Source: Planococcus citri (taxonomy: Eukaryota > Arthropoda > Insecta > Hemiptera > Pseudococcidae). Taken from it: a stretch of DNA of 64,000 nt. Position 1 is the first letter of the stretch, and every line of letters starts with the position of its first letter. The notes under the pieces were generated by a model that ran no database searches, had not been told where the DNA came from, and worked only from the letters and a program-made list of their open reading frames with translations. Shown piece after piece: positions 1 to 12,038 of the stretch. Location: contig NC_088679.1 in NCBI RefSeq assembly GCF_950023065.1, forward strand, positions 63,798,001-63,862,000, in the 5' to 3' direction. The translations under genes were made by a program, and so were the position numbers.

Positions 1-1080
1 AAGAATTTTCAAAAAAGTAACCGAGTACGAGCCCTGAGATACTTAAAAGAAAACAAACGTACCCAAAATTTTAAACGTAAATCAATTTAATTTTTAATCG
101 AGTGTATTTGCTCAATTTACGATTTTATAATCACTTTCCTATTTTAATAATCGCGCCATTTCGGGCCACATGGAACTGGCATGGCAGATCCTGCAACGGT
201 GCCTGTAGACTCGAGCAACGTTGCCAAATTTCTGACTTCGTGTCGAATCGTCTCCGACTAGTCACCACGGAATTTCAAAGGCGACAAATTTAACACCCGA
301 GAATCGAGATCGAGAAAAATGCGTTAATTTATGCATCTACGTATTTAGAAAAGAAAAAGAAACTACCATGTGTGGATAGCGGACAAAGAAATACACATAG
401 CCAACAAAAAAGCAATAACCCTAGAACCCAGCATAGATCCCTCATCCCTTTTTCTTTCCAATAAGAAACAGAATTGAGAATTTCATTTATAGTTAGTCGT
501 ACTGTAGTCTCGTTCAAAGTACATATTAACATTGTGGCGCTCGCGAGTAATTGTCTAATGGAGTCGTATTGCTGTACGCGAATCAACGCAAACTTTCAAA
601 GCTTTGATTTCTATAAATCGTCAATCATCGACAAATCGTGTTCAATAATTAATTATCAATTCATCAAATATGCCTGACGACAGAGAACCGATGATTGGCT
701 GCGACGGAATTCCCCAAGGCCCCCCTCGACAAGAAATCCATCTCACAGTTTGATCAAGTCGAATCTCTTATTCATTACCCATATCTAGAAGAAAATGGGC
801 ATCACGAATTCCTCTTTCGAATCATGTAATTGTAAATTTGAATTGGTAGTGTAGGAACTCGACAACAATTAGCTGAAAAACTCGTGTATTCTTTATAGGT
901 AATCCTGAAAATTAAACGCCATACATTCAGGGTAGAAGACGAGACGGTTCGTACGTCGACGAGGAGAAAGATTACGCTAAAACCTCGTGTTCGCCATAGC
1001 AGACGTTGGAGATAGAAATTAATTAATTATAAGTATTTAAGTTGAAACAAATACGTTAGATTTAGAAGCTACATATTTCA
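1..1080. other. Non-repetitive flank, no supported gene
   Basis: No recognisable gene. The stretch 660-760 is GC-richer and contains a 27-codon frame starting at ATG 670 (MPDDREPMIG...) that ends at TGA 751. It has no recognised homology and could be a leader or 5' part of the BEL/Pao fragment that follows, but this is only a guess. Confidence 0.4.
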
Positions 1081-1162
1081 ATGAAGTTTTATAAGGTATC
1101 GTTTCCGTTATCGTTATATTGTCAGTGGCTGTTCTTTCCCCACCCTAATATTTCTTTTTCAG

Positions 1163-1416
1163 CGTTGCAGCCCAGATCTGCATCTTTGACAACCCCAATG
1201 TTCAAGATGAAGCCGGTTGAGCTCATGTCCTTCGATGGAACGAGGACCAAATGGAAGCCTTTCTGGAGCCTGTTTAAGGCTATGGTTCATGACAAGGCAT
1301 TCTCTGATGAGGAGAAGATTACGCAGTTGAACCAATATCTGAAGAAAGACGCCGCTGAAATCCTCCTCAATAATTACGACCTCATCGGTGAGAACTACCA
1401 GGCAGTGATCGACTAG
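1163..1416 (+). pseudogene. BEL/Pao retrotransposon gag fragment (DUF1759-like), truncated
   Basis: This is the N-terminal part of a gag-like domain of BEL/Pao LTR retrotransposons (DUF1759 family), the structural polyprotein region of a retroelement. From ATG 1207 the frame reads MKPVELMSFDG, then KWKPFW, then VHDKAFSDEEK, then a Leu-Lys-rich helix and ENYQAVI. The order FxG-x4-KWxxFWxxF, VHxxxxSDxEK, Lx3LxxxAAE, NYxxA is that of the family. The frame ends at TAG 1414-1416, where family members normally continue for a few hundred residues, so only about 70 residues remain. A pyrimidine tract ending in CAG at 1162 looks like a splice acceptor, so the segment could be an exon or simply a broken insertion. 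No LTRs, protease, reverse transcriptase or integrase are visible nearby. A domesticated host exon is possible but less likely. Confidence 0.72.
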
Positions 1417-2959
1417 GGGTAGGGGTTTCTTCGAACTCGTTATTCTTTTCGCAACAGCATTGATCTAGTATGTTTGAACCGATTTCTTTTTCCTTTCGCG
1501 CCACGTTTTCGCCAGAACCGCTTTCAGCACGCCTTCCTTCACCGTTCCCACTTCCCACTTCCCACCCTCGCACAGCAATCACAACTGCGTAGTTGCCATA
1601 GTTGGTTAGAGTTTTACAGCTCTTGACGAGCATGTTCTTCATCACTCACAATACATTTTCGTCGAACAATGCGATACAAATCCATACATTTTTTTTTACA
1701 ACCGAAAACTTCTTTTCTTTCACGAAAGAGAATGAAAAAAAAAACGATTAAATAAAATACCTAAATTTCACAAAACCATCCAAAAAATCGAGTCGTATTA
1801 TTAAAACACCCTCCATCGTTTGATATTCGAAACGACCTGGCGACGATAAAATACATAATTTAAATTTTATTCATCAATATAATTTTCCATTTTCGGCTCT
1901 CGAATTCAATTCGTCTTTTATTTCCAGCTAAAATAATCCATCTTTTCGTCGTAGAGTTCATTCGTCAAAAAGGAAGCCCGCCAACGTGTCGAGAGGAGGA
2001 GTACAAAGGAGACGACGACGACTCGAAACGAAATATTTCGATATTTTTCCATCAAAATTTGTCTCGAAAGGTGTTTTATTTTAGGCGATGTCAAATGTCA
2101 AGCAGGATTTCCCTGTTTCAATTTCCTTTTCGATTCGATTCGTCGTCGTTCTCTACAGGAATATCTCGTGCTGTATATACATATAAGAATCCTACCAAGT
2201 TTCAGATTTATATTCCTATTCTTTCGAAACTGATTCACGTCGCAGGTAGACTAAAATGTGCAGGTGATATCAGTGATATGGTTCGATAAAATCATATTTC
2301 GCCAAAAATTCCAACAAACTGACTCCGCACTAGCGTAATACTTCTATAACCCAATCAACACGAAACTTATTAATCCGCCAGCAAAAGTTGTACAGTTAGC
2401 AGAGATAATTTTCATACAGACACTCGAGCTCGACGTATTATAACCGAACCAAACGTAAAATAAAATTCCCTCGTGTTTGCGAAATACAATATTTACATCG
2501 GAATTTTCACTTCAGCGAGGCTGAAAGATTTCAGCCACGAGATCTTACCCATCGAGGTTGTATTATCTACCCTATCACATTAGCCAAATATACTTATTTA
2601 ATCACATGTACGCGTTAAATCCATCGTGGATTTGATATTCCATAGCTACGACTCACCCATTTCTTGGTATACTTTTACCAATCCGGCTCTGACCGAAGCT
2701 GGTTCTCGGATCCTGAATGTTGCATCATTATTTCTTCATTCTTCGAGGCACGAGGCGTCACACGCGATCGCGAGAAGAGGTTCGAACAACGCCGATTTGC
2801 CGATTTAAATAATTTAACTGATGAAAAAATAAGAAAGATGCCACTGATATTGAACAGTGAACATCTTACCTCGAAACGAATAACGCGATCGCAAAAAGAA
2901 ATCCGCACAAGCACAACACAACAACGGAAGAGACGACGACACCACATGAAAGAAACGAG
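1417..2959. other. No recognisable gene
   Basis: AT-rich sequence with short frames only. It shows no long repeats, no further retroelement domains and no clear regulatory site. Confidence 0.4.
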
Positions 2960-3070
2960 AAACAGACCGAACGATGCAATGCAACTGACAGAGAAGGAGA
3001 ACCGATGAACCGAACTGATGAACCGAAACCGAATGTACTGACTACTACTGTACTGCTACTGAATCTGACT
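2960..3070. repeat. Low-complexity cryptic simple repeat
   Basis: Short imperfect iterations of GATGAACCGAA-type words are followed by TACTGCTACTGAATC and GACTGACTGAC. This is cryptic simple sequence with no sign of coding. Confidence 0.5.
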
Positions 3071-3913
3071 GACTGACTTCTAAACGAAAACGAGTTCTCC
3101 GTAAGCTAGAATATTGTATTCAGGGATGTGGTGTACACGAAAAAACGGTACACTCGACCAATCACAGTACAGCTTACTCGCCGCTCCCTACCAACCCTCT
3201 ATAACCTGCGCAGCGCTTGGAATAGTTATCAACCCGTTGCAATGTACATCTCCTGTCTCCTCCACCCACTACATACGAGTAAAATCTATTTTTACCAGCA
3301 TATTCAACGGCCTGCTCCGGTGATTCACTACTGAATAATACATCCTGTATCAATCTGACCAGCGACTACCATCATACAAAAATTTACCATAGCCATAGCG
3401 GATAGTCAAGATCAAGACGACGAAGTTTACATTCGATGCACTGTTCTGTTCTGAGAATTGGAAATGTGATTATTTCACAATTTCAGCTTATCGCTAACAT
3501 ATTACATACTACGTGAAAACGATGATAGACGAAGAAAAAATACTGACAATGAGCCTAAATTATTCTTCATCTTTCCTAGATATAATTTGATACCATGCTT
3601 GTAGCGAATCCAACAACAGGAGCTCTCAAAAAAGAGCATGGGAAAACTGGGGAAAGGAGATTTATGATTTACATAATGAAATTGAAATACTTTAAAAATT
3701 GCAAAACATGGTGTAAGTTGGTAAATTACTACTGTTCGATTTATTTTTTCGAACCAAGAGCCAAGACACTTTAATTTTCCCCTCGCCTTCGGCCACTTCA
3801 ATCTCATTCTCTCATTTCAAAATTCATCTTTCATTTCAGAGTTTCTGCCCTTCGTATTTTTGTTATTTTATTTACCTATACAATTATACATGATTTTTTT
3901 CATCTGTGTTAAT
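3071..3913. other. No recognisable gene
   Basis: Mixed-composition sequence without a supported frame. Positions 3906-3913 (GTGTTAAT) are the left target-site copy of the element that follows. Confidence 0.4.
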
Positions 3914-4326
3914 CATCGACCTTGTAAATAATATCGTTGTCCCTTCTAATAGACCAACTGTGTATATGGAATACGATGTAACGAAATGGCACCAACATCT
4001 CACCACTACTAACACAAAGTTTTACACGAAGTCTAATGTACTGGCTTTGGGAATGGAAGTGCGCATGCGTGACTTGCGAAGAAGAGGCGAGAGGAGGCGC
4101 GTCAGCTGGTTTGTCGTTGTAGTTAATGTTGTTGTGTTGGTTATCTTCCCCTCACTCCGAGCGGGTAACCTAGGGTAACCGGCGCATGACCATTTCCATT
4201 CCCAAAGCCAGTACATTACACTTTGTGTTAGTAGTGGTGAGATGTTGGTGCCATTTCATTACCATTGCACAGTTGGTCTATTAAGAAGTGAACATAAAGC
4301 GAACTGAATAAGCTGCAAGGTCGATG
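3914..4326 (+). mobile_element. Non-autonomous DNA transposon, CATCGACC family, copy 1 (413 bp)
   Basis: The ends are CATCGACCTTGTAAATAAT on the left and a 37-bp right end finishing GCTGCAAGGTCGATG, so the terminal inverted repeat is 11 bp. It is flanked by a perfect 8-bp duplication GTGTTAAT at 3906-3913 and 4327-4334. Between the ends lies a second, longer inverted repeat: 3941-4065 pairs with 4185-4285, sharing AATAGACCAACTGTG, CACCAACATCTCACCAC and CTGGCTTTGGGAATGG. No transposase is present, so mobilisation must be in trans. The 8-bp duplication fits hAT or P superfamilies; the CA...TG ends do not decide between them. Two other copies lie at 40471 and 41441. Confidence 0.93.
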
Positions 4327-5361
4327 GTGTTAATACGTCGTGTAGAAGTTCGATGAATATTTTTATGGATTTGTTATTCTCACATACAAATACAGTTAGC
4401 AATCTACGCGAACGAATCAACTTACATTTACGAGTAAATGCAACGTTCACTGTTCACTCACTTATCACTCAGTCAGTTATCCTTTTCTGATGAACATGAA
4501 TCGCTATTTCGATGGAGACGATGGAGAAAGAATGTTATTAAAATTTAATAATTTTGCGACAGAAACAACGCAATTAAAACTATTTGAGGATGACGTATCT
4601 AGTTTCATGATCACAACTTTTGATTAAATATTCACTCTAATCGCTAATTTCAATTCGCAAGGTTTGTTCTTGTTTTTGTCATCGTGTTTCATACATTTAT
4701 CATTTTGCATTCAGTATAGACCGATATAGACACAATAAATTTACGTTGGAATGTCTGAGAAATGAAACTTCAAAGGAACTAGAGGTGAGAATCAGGGTGT
4801 ATAGGTAATATAATTTCAGAATTTTTGTTTTAGATGATTGGGATCAGGAATAGAGTTCGAACCAAAGTAGAATAATTGGAACATACTTATGTATCTAGTA
4901 GGGTAAGATCATCTACCTCTGATCTTTCAACTGATGAAAAATTTAGAATCGGAAATCAGAAAAAATAAATAAAATAAACGCTTTGAGTAGGTATTAAGAC
5001 ATCATTGTAGCTAGATTAAATACATAATACATTGTTCAAGGCTTTTCAACATATCAGAAGTTCCTACGTCTTCCGCAGTCCAAATTGAAAAGGGTGTTTC
5101 GAATGCTCTAGATATATATGTGTTATGGAGATAACTAAGTACATTATGTATTATGAACCTACATTACTTTTACTTGTACTTGTATATTATTTTTTACGTA
5201 AAATATGTTGAATAAAATAGTCCATTACAATCAACTAAAGATTAAGTTGCAGATTCCTTCGAATGAGCAATCATCATTGATTACTATATTGTTCGTTCTT
5301 CAATATTTTAATTCAACTATCTATGCGACTCAGATTAAGATTGAAATAGACCATTATTAAC
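4327..5361. other. No recognisable gene
   Basis: AT-rich DNA with no supported frame. It starts with the right-hand copy of the 8-bp target duplication (4327-4334). Confidence 0.4.
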
Positions 5362-5378
5362 GAATGAATGAATGAATG

Positions 5379-5412
<34 letters not shown>
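5362..5412 (+). repeat. Compound microsatellite (GAAT)5-(TCAA)8
   Basis: Five GAAT units run directly into eight TCAA units with no intervening sequence. The junction T is shared. Confidence 0.97.
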
Positions 5413-7000
5413 CCACTTCTGCTTTCTTTGTTATTGTAGGTACTAGTATTTCAATATCAAAGTTCTTTTTGTTTCCTTTTTTACTACACTACCTACTCTT
5501 AATTTGTCGTATGTAACAGTTTGGTTGTTTTTGTACACAGAATACCTATTCGGTGAAATTTCTTGTCTTTAGTGATAAGTGATTGAAGAGTGATTGTTTA
5601 ATATTCTCATATTTTGTATTAGCTTTCATCGGCAAGCGTATTTTTTTTGTAAAAAAAAAAAAATAAAAATAATTCAGTATTCGAACTCATCGAAGAAAAG
5701 TCCGATGCTTCTATTTTATACGCTTAATTTAGTCATGATAGAATAGTTGTTTTTGTGCATTCACATTTATTATTACTTTTGCTTAGGCTGTTCAGTATAA
5801 TTTCTTGTCACTACTGATAAGAGAGTGATTGTCTCCTATTTTGTACTCGTTTTCATTAGTAAACCTATTTTTTTCAAAAAAAATCAGTGTTGTGGCAAAA
5901 ATCCATAGTTTTTCTTCGTTTAGTTCTCAATCATCAATCATCACTTCATCAGCAAAGCAAACGTAATCTACTCGTTTTCACGATAGCTTAAGAATTATTG
6001 TAGTTGAGCATTAAATACAAATACTACCGATGTGTGGCGAAGATATTTCAAATGAGTAATCATGATGAATCATTAAGTTGCTTTATCTGAATTAAAATCG
6101 GCAATACTAAAGAGTAGATTCTTGTTGAAAGATCTTTCAGTTTTTATAAATCTAGAAGTTTCAATTGGAAACATATTGAAGAAGTACATATACTTTTTCT
6201 CGATTTACATTATGTAAGTACCTACGATATTGAAAAAGAAATTTGACCTGATAATCCATCGATGTACAATTGTACATACATTTACATAAGTATAATACGT
6301 TGAAGAAACAGTATATTTATGACGTCGACCGTAGATCTAGATATAAAAAGCATAGCAACCTGTATTTATGCGTGAAACAAAATTCTATTTTCAAAACAAA
6401 GATGACCTAAGTATAGCTACGATGATCTAAAAATTCAATAAAAACGTTGCTAATGTTACAAAAAATTTCCATCTAAAAAGCGTTTCCGACGTAGGTGTAG
6501 GTACGTTTCAGACATGAGACAACCTTTGTCCTTATCACAACACCAAATCTGGATTTTGAACAAATTTATTATAGCTCCTACAGTTTTATATTTTGAAAAA
6601 AAGATTACGCAAATGAACACCTCTCTATAAGTATCTACTTACGTAAAAGACTAGAACTACGACGACGTATCAAGCTGAGTATATTTTCGTGAGCAGTTTT
6701 AAACCACATAATTTTGAATTATTTTATCAAACTTGGATGACTGTTGGCCACTTGACTCCTAGAACTCCTATAAAACCATCAGTTTTCGTCTATTAGCTTT
6801 CCATGTTTGTGGCCAGTCATCTATCTCGGGTATTTAAGATACATAGGTACCTGCTTAGTTTGGACGACGAAAAAGAAAAAATATAGGAGGATTTTAACCA
6901 AATTTAGCAAAAATTCTAATTTTGTGTTAAATTGAAAGTCATTTTTTTAAAAATTCAGCTTTGGAGGTGCCCTTTGAGGGGACCTATTTTGAGAAAAATT
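5413..7000. other. No recognisable gene
   Basis: AT-rich DNA with scattered GTAGGTAC words and poly-A/T runs. No inverted or tandem repeat was recognised by eye. Confidence 0.35.
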
Positions 7001-7290
7001 ACCCAGTTCCAAAAGATGGTACCTACTTGAATTTGTATTCTGTGTCGACCTAGGTTATTAGTATTCAAAATCAAGAACCACCTTTAAGGTTCTACTAAGC
7101 GGTTAAAAATTTGCAAATCGCTCATTTTTTGTGAAATTTGTATTTTGCAAATTTTTTCTTCGCAAGTATTTCGCATACTTTATCAAGCCAAAACATCGAA
7201 AGATATCATTTTTTACACTAGGAAAATATTTTAGAATTCAGTGGCGCCAGTTTTTTGGTGATTATGGCAAATTCCAAAAACCTAAAAAAA
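7001..7290 (+). repeat. Dispersed repeat family F1, copy 1
   Basis: Shared landmarks: CAGTTYCRAAAGATGGTA, TTCTGYGTCGAYSTAGGTTATT, TCAAGAACCA...TAGGATTCTA, a TTAAAAATTTGCAAATCGC-like segment, and AATGGTGCCA/AGTGGCGCCA. Other copies are at 17652-17790, 18984-19240 and 27985-28160. The ends are indistinct, so it is probably an old transposon. Confidence 0.6.
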
Positions 7291-7841
7291 TTAATACAAG
7301 TTTTTTTTGCTATTTTTTAAACAATTTTTTATTTATTTTTTTTTTGTTGAAAATTTCCAATAATGGATCACGAATTGATATCACAGTATAGCAAAATAAG
7401 CAGATATTTCTCGAGACAGAATTCCATGTTCATACAAACATCCTTCGACATTGGAAAAATATTAAAATTCTTATGCAATCGTCACGAAGTTGAGAGACCC
7501 AAAAAATAATTTATGGACTCTATGACTTTTTTGATGCTCGATATACCTTAATATGAGGAAGGCTATTTTAATTTTTGGACACTTTTTTTTGGGGGGGGGA
7601 GGGCGGAATTGTCCGAAAATCAAAATTTTAAGACCTTTAGATCCCTTTGGGATTCGTGATTTTCACATTTTCTTTCCCAAAACTATCTTTTAAATCATTT
7701 TAGCTACGAAGAAAAATTACCATTGAAAGAAATTGAATTATTTAAGGATTCGTCGCTCCCAAAAATTCAATTTCTAGGACTCCGTTCTCATATACGTGAG
7801 CCATAATTCGCAAAAAAAAAAAAAAAAACTAGCATAATAAT

Positions 7842-8547
7842 ATGGCGCAGTCAAACGAAGTCGCCCTCAACCTATTTTCGAGTAAAAATAAACTGTTCCG
7901 GAATTATTCAAAGGTGACCTTGTGACCTATCAAAATCAGTTAAAATTTCGCGATAAATGCAAATATGCCGACGAAACTGTTTTTTAAGCATTTTTGACGA
8001 ATCTATAAGCCCAAAATTTGGTCATGATATTCGAAATTTTTAAGAAAGGGTTATGCAACTCACCAAAATAGGTTAAAAATTGATAAGAAAATCAAAATTT
8101 TCAATAATGGCTTTCTTTGAACACTTTTCAAGAACGTTGAGCTCAAAATCGACATAATTTTCCAAAATGTGGTTTTTTTTGATTGGTCACATGAAACTTT
8201 TTCAACATAACACTATTCTCAGGAAATTGGCTCAATATGCGAGCTTCTAGTTCTTCAAAAAAAAAAAAAGACATCTTGATGGAAATTTTAAGTTTATTGT
8301 CAAAATTTTGACCTACTCTAATGTCACATGGCACTTTTATAAAAACTTGTGAGAATTATAGGCTCAAAATGATTCCAAAATTCCCAAAAAAACATTTTCG
8401 TTCAAATTTTTGAACATCTTGCGAAATTTTAACACAGTTTGGTAGGTTGTAAAGGTCACTTGTGAATAATTCTACGACAGTTTATTTTTACTGGAAATTT
8501 AAAGGAGCGCGATTTGACCTAAAATTGATTGCGTCCGACTGTGTCAT
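7842..8547. mobile_element. Foldback/MITE-like element with ~130-bp diverged inverted arms
   Basis: The left arm begins ATGGCGCAGTC and the right arm ends GACTGTGTCAT. Inside, AGTAAAAATAAACTG on the left pairs with CAGTTTATTTTTACT on the right, and TTAAAATTTCGC (about 7940) with GCGAAATTTTAA (about 8420). The arms are clearly diverged, so the insertion is old. No coding capacity and no clean target duplication was seen. Confidence 0.7.
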
Positions 8548-11389
8548 CTAAATTTGGAGACCACTGCCTAGATTTTTTAAAAAACTACGAATCTTCAGAA
8601 CGAAAAAAAGTAAGTAAATTTTTACATTTCAGAAATTTCTACAGAGGTAGGGTTATAATTAGGAGTAGAAATAGCGTCTTGATAATCGAGTAAAGCAACG
8701 ACAGGTTCCAGACTATCACGCAGACGGCTAGCCAAATCATCAAATGCTATGCTCGTATCCTGTATTTTCTTATCTGTAAATTACTTACGCAAAAACTAAT
8801 CGTATAACCATGCTCCAAACATCTGTCATGTGTGATGACTTGATAAGTGTTTTAGGAAGACATGACGACATGACAATGATCAAATTCTTAGACATTTCAC
8901 AGTAGCTGTAAGTTATGTTATTGCATTAAAGAAAGAGCTCACCGAGTTACACGGCTCCAAAAAGAGTATTATCTTATCTTTAATAAACCGGAACTCACCA
9001 TGAGGTATCCCTCGCATATTGGCAGGGTGCATATTTTATTGCCTTTGCTGTTGTTTCTCGCATCTAGATGGTGTCTCTATTAAATCGTATATAGGAATGG
9101 TAAACGAAAGTGACCATTATTTTTCTACAGTTTAAAAAAGAATTCATCTAGTAGGTACTGTGTGTGTCCTTTTATTTCATTTCCTACCCTGTTTCGTTGT
9201 TGTAAATATAATAGACTTAAATAGCGTGAAAATTCAACCCTTCAATCTAATACCAAATATGTAGTTGTTTCTGTCTTCGCTATCGCTTTGTTCTCTTTGT
9301 CCATTCAAAATTCTGAATAAATGCCTCAAATATACGAAATCGACTTTTTTTCTTTTACATATTATCTAGTCTACCACTAGACAAATGAAAGAAGTGGATA
9401 ATGTAACCGTATATTTGGGGTTTTGTGTTTTTTTTTATTGTATTGTACACTCGGGTAATGATCTACGAGTGTTTCCCTCTTCCTCACCCCTCGTTATCTT
9501 TCACTCGCGATGTATCCTTGTATCCTGCATCTAGTTTCTATGTCGAATTTCTCTTTTCCTTTAACCAATTAAATCACGTCTCCTCCTATGTACTCTCCCT
9601 TTTACCCCGTTTCGTAAAACTTGAAAAAAAATACCGCGATAGGAGTTGGTTTGAAAGAAGAAACTACCTACCTCACACGAGAGCTTTTCTAATTACTTAT
9701 TGAAAATTTCACCAAGATACACCATCGTCTACTACTCGTATACTCTACTTGGTGAAATTTTTCATCGACGAAGAATACCAACTCGTAACAAAGTTTCAAT
9801 CAACGCGTCGATAAATTTTCAAAATTAACAAAGTGTTCGGTAGGTACGAGTATTCGTGTGTTTATCTCGTTGAAAACACACGAGCGACGATCCGATACGA
9901 TGTAGCAAACTCGCGACACGTTTCTAAGGCGTTGAATTATTGGCGAATAAACATCGTAAACACAAATGGTTCGACAAAGCTTTACACAGTGAGAAATTGT
10001 TTTCAAAACAGACGCCTAAAGGGGCCGACAAGAGTAGAGAGGAGTAGAGGAAGTATTTCAAAAACCAACTCGCAAAATATTTCGTTAAATAAACGTTCGA
10101 TACAAAGAGATAAATCAAAATAGGAAAAAATTTCCTATAAACTTGGCATATACTCGGTTTCCTCGTCGAGGAAAAAAAAGGGTCGAACCACATCGTAAAA
10201 AAAAATCGAAGGCAACAATTTTTTTTACAAATCTGAAACGACAAATTCTCGTAGAGTAAAATGGCCCTTCAAGAGAAGGGGACACACGCCGAGGGCTATT
10301 CCTCCAACATGAAACTTTTTTCATTTAATAATCGCACCTTTTTGCATCATTCTTTGGCTTCTCTTACCATTAGAGGATAGGACAGGATACCGGTAGGAAG
10401 AATTACAACCGCTAAGAGAATAATAAATTTAAGTTTCAAGTTGACGGCAACGATAGGCGAATGCTTAGCTACCTACGAACTACGAAGACATTATCACGCG
10501 GAAAATATTCATTTTGGCGAGAATAATGGAAATGACTAGAATTCTTCTAAACTGCCGGCGAGATGTTCGATGCAAAGTATTTTATCTGTGTAACGCCAGA
10601 CGAGCCAGAGCCAGCCCTCTGTTAGACTGGCGAAGAAAAGTTTCTCGATATTAGTAACGTTGCATAATTCGCGTGCCACATTTCACGGCGTTATTATTTT
10701 TCACCGCGAATTAATGTCGAGATACGTAGACGAGACGTGGTGAGAGTAATTTTCTCACATGGGCCAGGTATACCCCTTCAAGGGCGAAAAAGTCATCTTT
10801 AAACATCGGATAAAATTAGTATCCGGATTGTCCCCTCCCTGGTTACGTAATACGTAGTGTACGTAGGTAGCTTTCGCACATTTTCTCTATGAACGATGAT
10901 GAGGATTTTCCTAATAACTAAGAGTAAAATGATTGAGACATGTCGCCCAAAGTTGTACCCCGTCGCGTCGTCTCCGGCTCACAAAAATTCAACGCATCGT
11001 TGGCAAAGTTACCCTTTTCTCTGTACCTCTGCCGTCGCACCATCGCTCCTGCTGCGTGCCTTCTTCTTTAATTAAATCCAGCCACGATGTTGGAAAATCC
11101 TTCTTTTCCGGCTCTATCGTTCGCAAGCCGCAAAAAACTCCTACTGCTAATTTTGTCGCCGTTTATTAAAATTAATTACTCGATGGTGAGATTCTTCTTC
11201 GGAGTCGGGACTGTTACACTGGCATCGTTTCTTTTCCCCCAGTTTCGCAGTATAAAAGCTTCATATACTAAAGTTATTCAGCTACACATTACGTTGAATA
11301 TGGTTTCAAAACATTCGATGCATTATAACAAAATTCTGTCACTGGAATTGATGAAATTTTCCAATTGAAAAAGAAAAATATGCCCATCA
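8548..11389. other. No recognisable gene; GC-richer stretch 9780-11100
   Basis: No supported frame or transposon end. Positions 9780-11100 are richer in CG words than the surrounding sequence and could be host regulatory or UTR sequence, but no exon structure could be defended. A TATAAAAG word lies at 11250-11257, without other promoter evidence. Confidence 0.3.
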
Positions 11390-11403
11390 TATGAACTAGT
11401 TTA

Positions 11404-12038
11404 GGTGGTCCTCCGAGTCGGATTCAGTATATGAATTATGACTCTTCAAGTGCTAAACTGCTTCGATTTTCTTATTTCTCATCTATTTTTCAAGAAGGAG
11501 AAAAAGCAAAATACTCTTTCAAATGGTCCTCCGAGCCGGGCTTATACTTTTTTTTTTAGTACGTTTGTTCAAATTAAGAGTGTTGGAAATGGCCATTTTT
11601 CAAGAGAAAGGAAACAAAATTTTACTTTTCGGGATAGTTCTTCGACCTGGCCTTACATTTCGGATCAATGTTCCGATTTAGAATTTTGAAAATGGACATT
11701 TCTCAAGAGGAATGAAAAAAGCAAAATTTCATTCTTTCAGATAGTCTTTCGAGCCGGACTCATAATTGGGATGTTCCTTTCAATTTGAGGTCCGGGAGAA
11801 ATATCAAGCTATCAGATGGTCCTTCGAGCCGGGCTCGATGTATCGTACCAACCACCCCCCCCCCCCAACCACCGTTAAATAATTTGAAGCCCCTCAATGT
11901 CCTTCGAGCTGGACTCACAATTGGGACATTCCTTTCAATTTGAGGTGAAGGAGAAATATCATGCTATCAGATGGTCCTCCGAGCCGGCCGCGATGTATCG
12001 TACCAACCCACCCAGTAAACAATTTGAAACCCTTCAAC
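11404..12038 (+). repeat. Repeat domain built on GGTCCTTCGAGCCGG words
   Basis: At least seven diverged copies of a TGGTCCTYCGAGCCGG word occur at intervals of about 50-130 bp. The right half is a clearer duplication of about 155-165 bp: GAGCCGGACT at 11751 recurs as GAGCTGGACT at 11906, and GAGCCGG at 11826 recurs at 11991. A poly-C tract at about 11855-11866 makes the length difference. GGTCCTTCGAGCCGG resembles a word I associate with leader regions of some insect BEL/Pao elements, but I cannot confirm that. The domain stops directly at the hAT-like terminus at 12039. Confidence 0.75.

Noticed and set aside
5362..5412. Repeat of short units considered as a CRISPR-like or satellite array
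   Set aside because: It is a simple 4-bp microsatellite without spacers.
11250..11257. TATAAAAG as a promoter
   Set aside because: The word is expected by chance in AT-rich DNA, and no downstream exon supports transcription.
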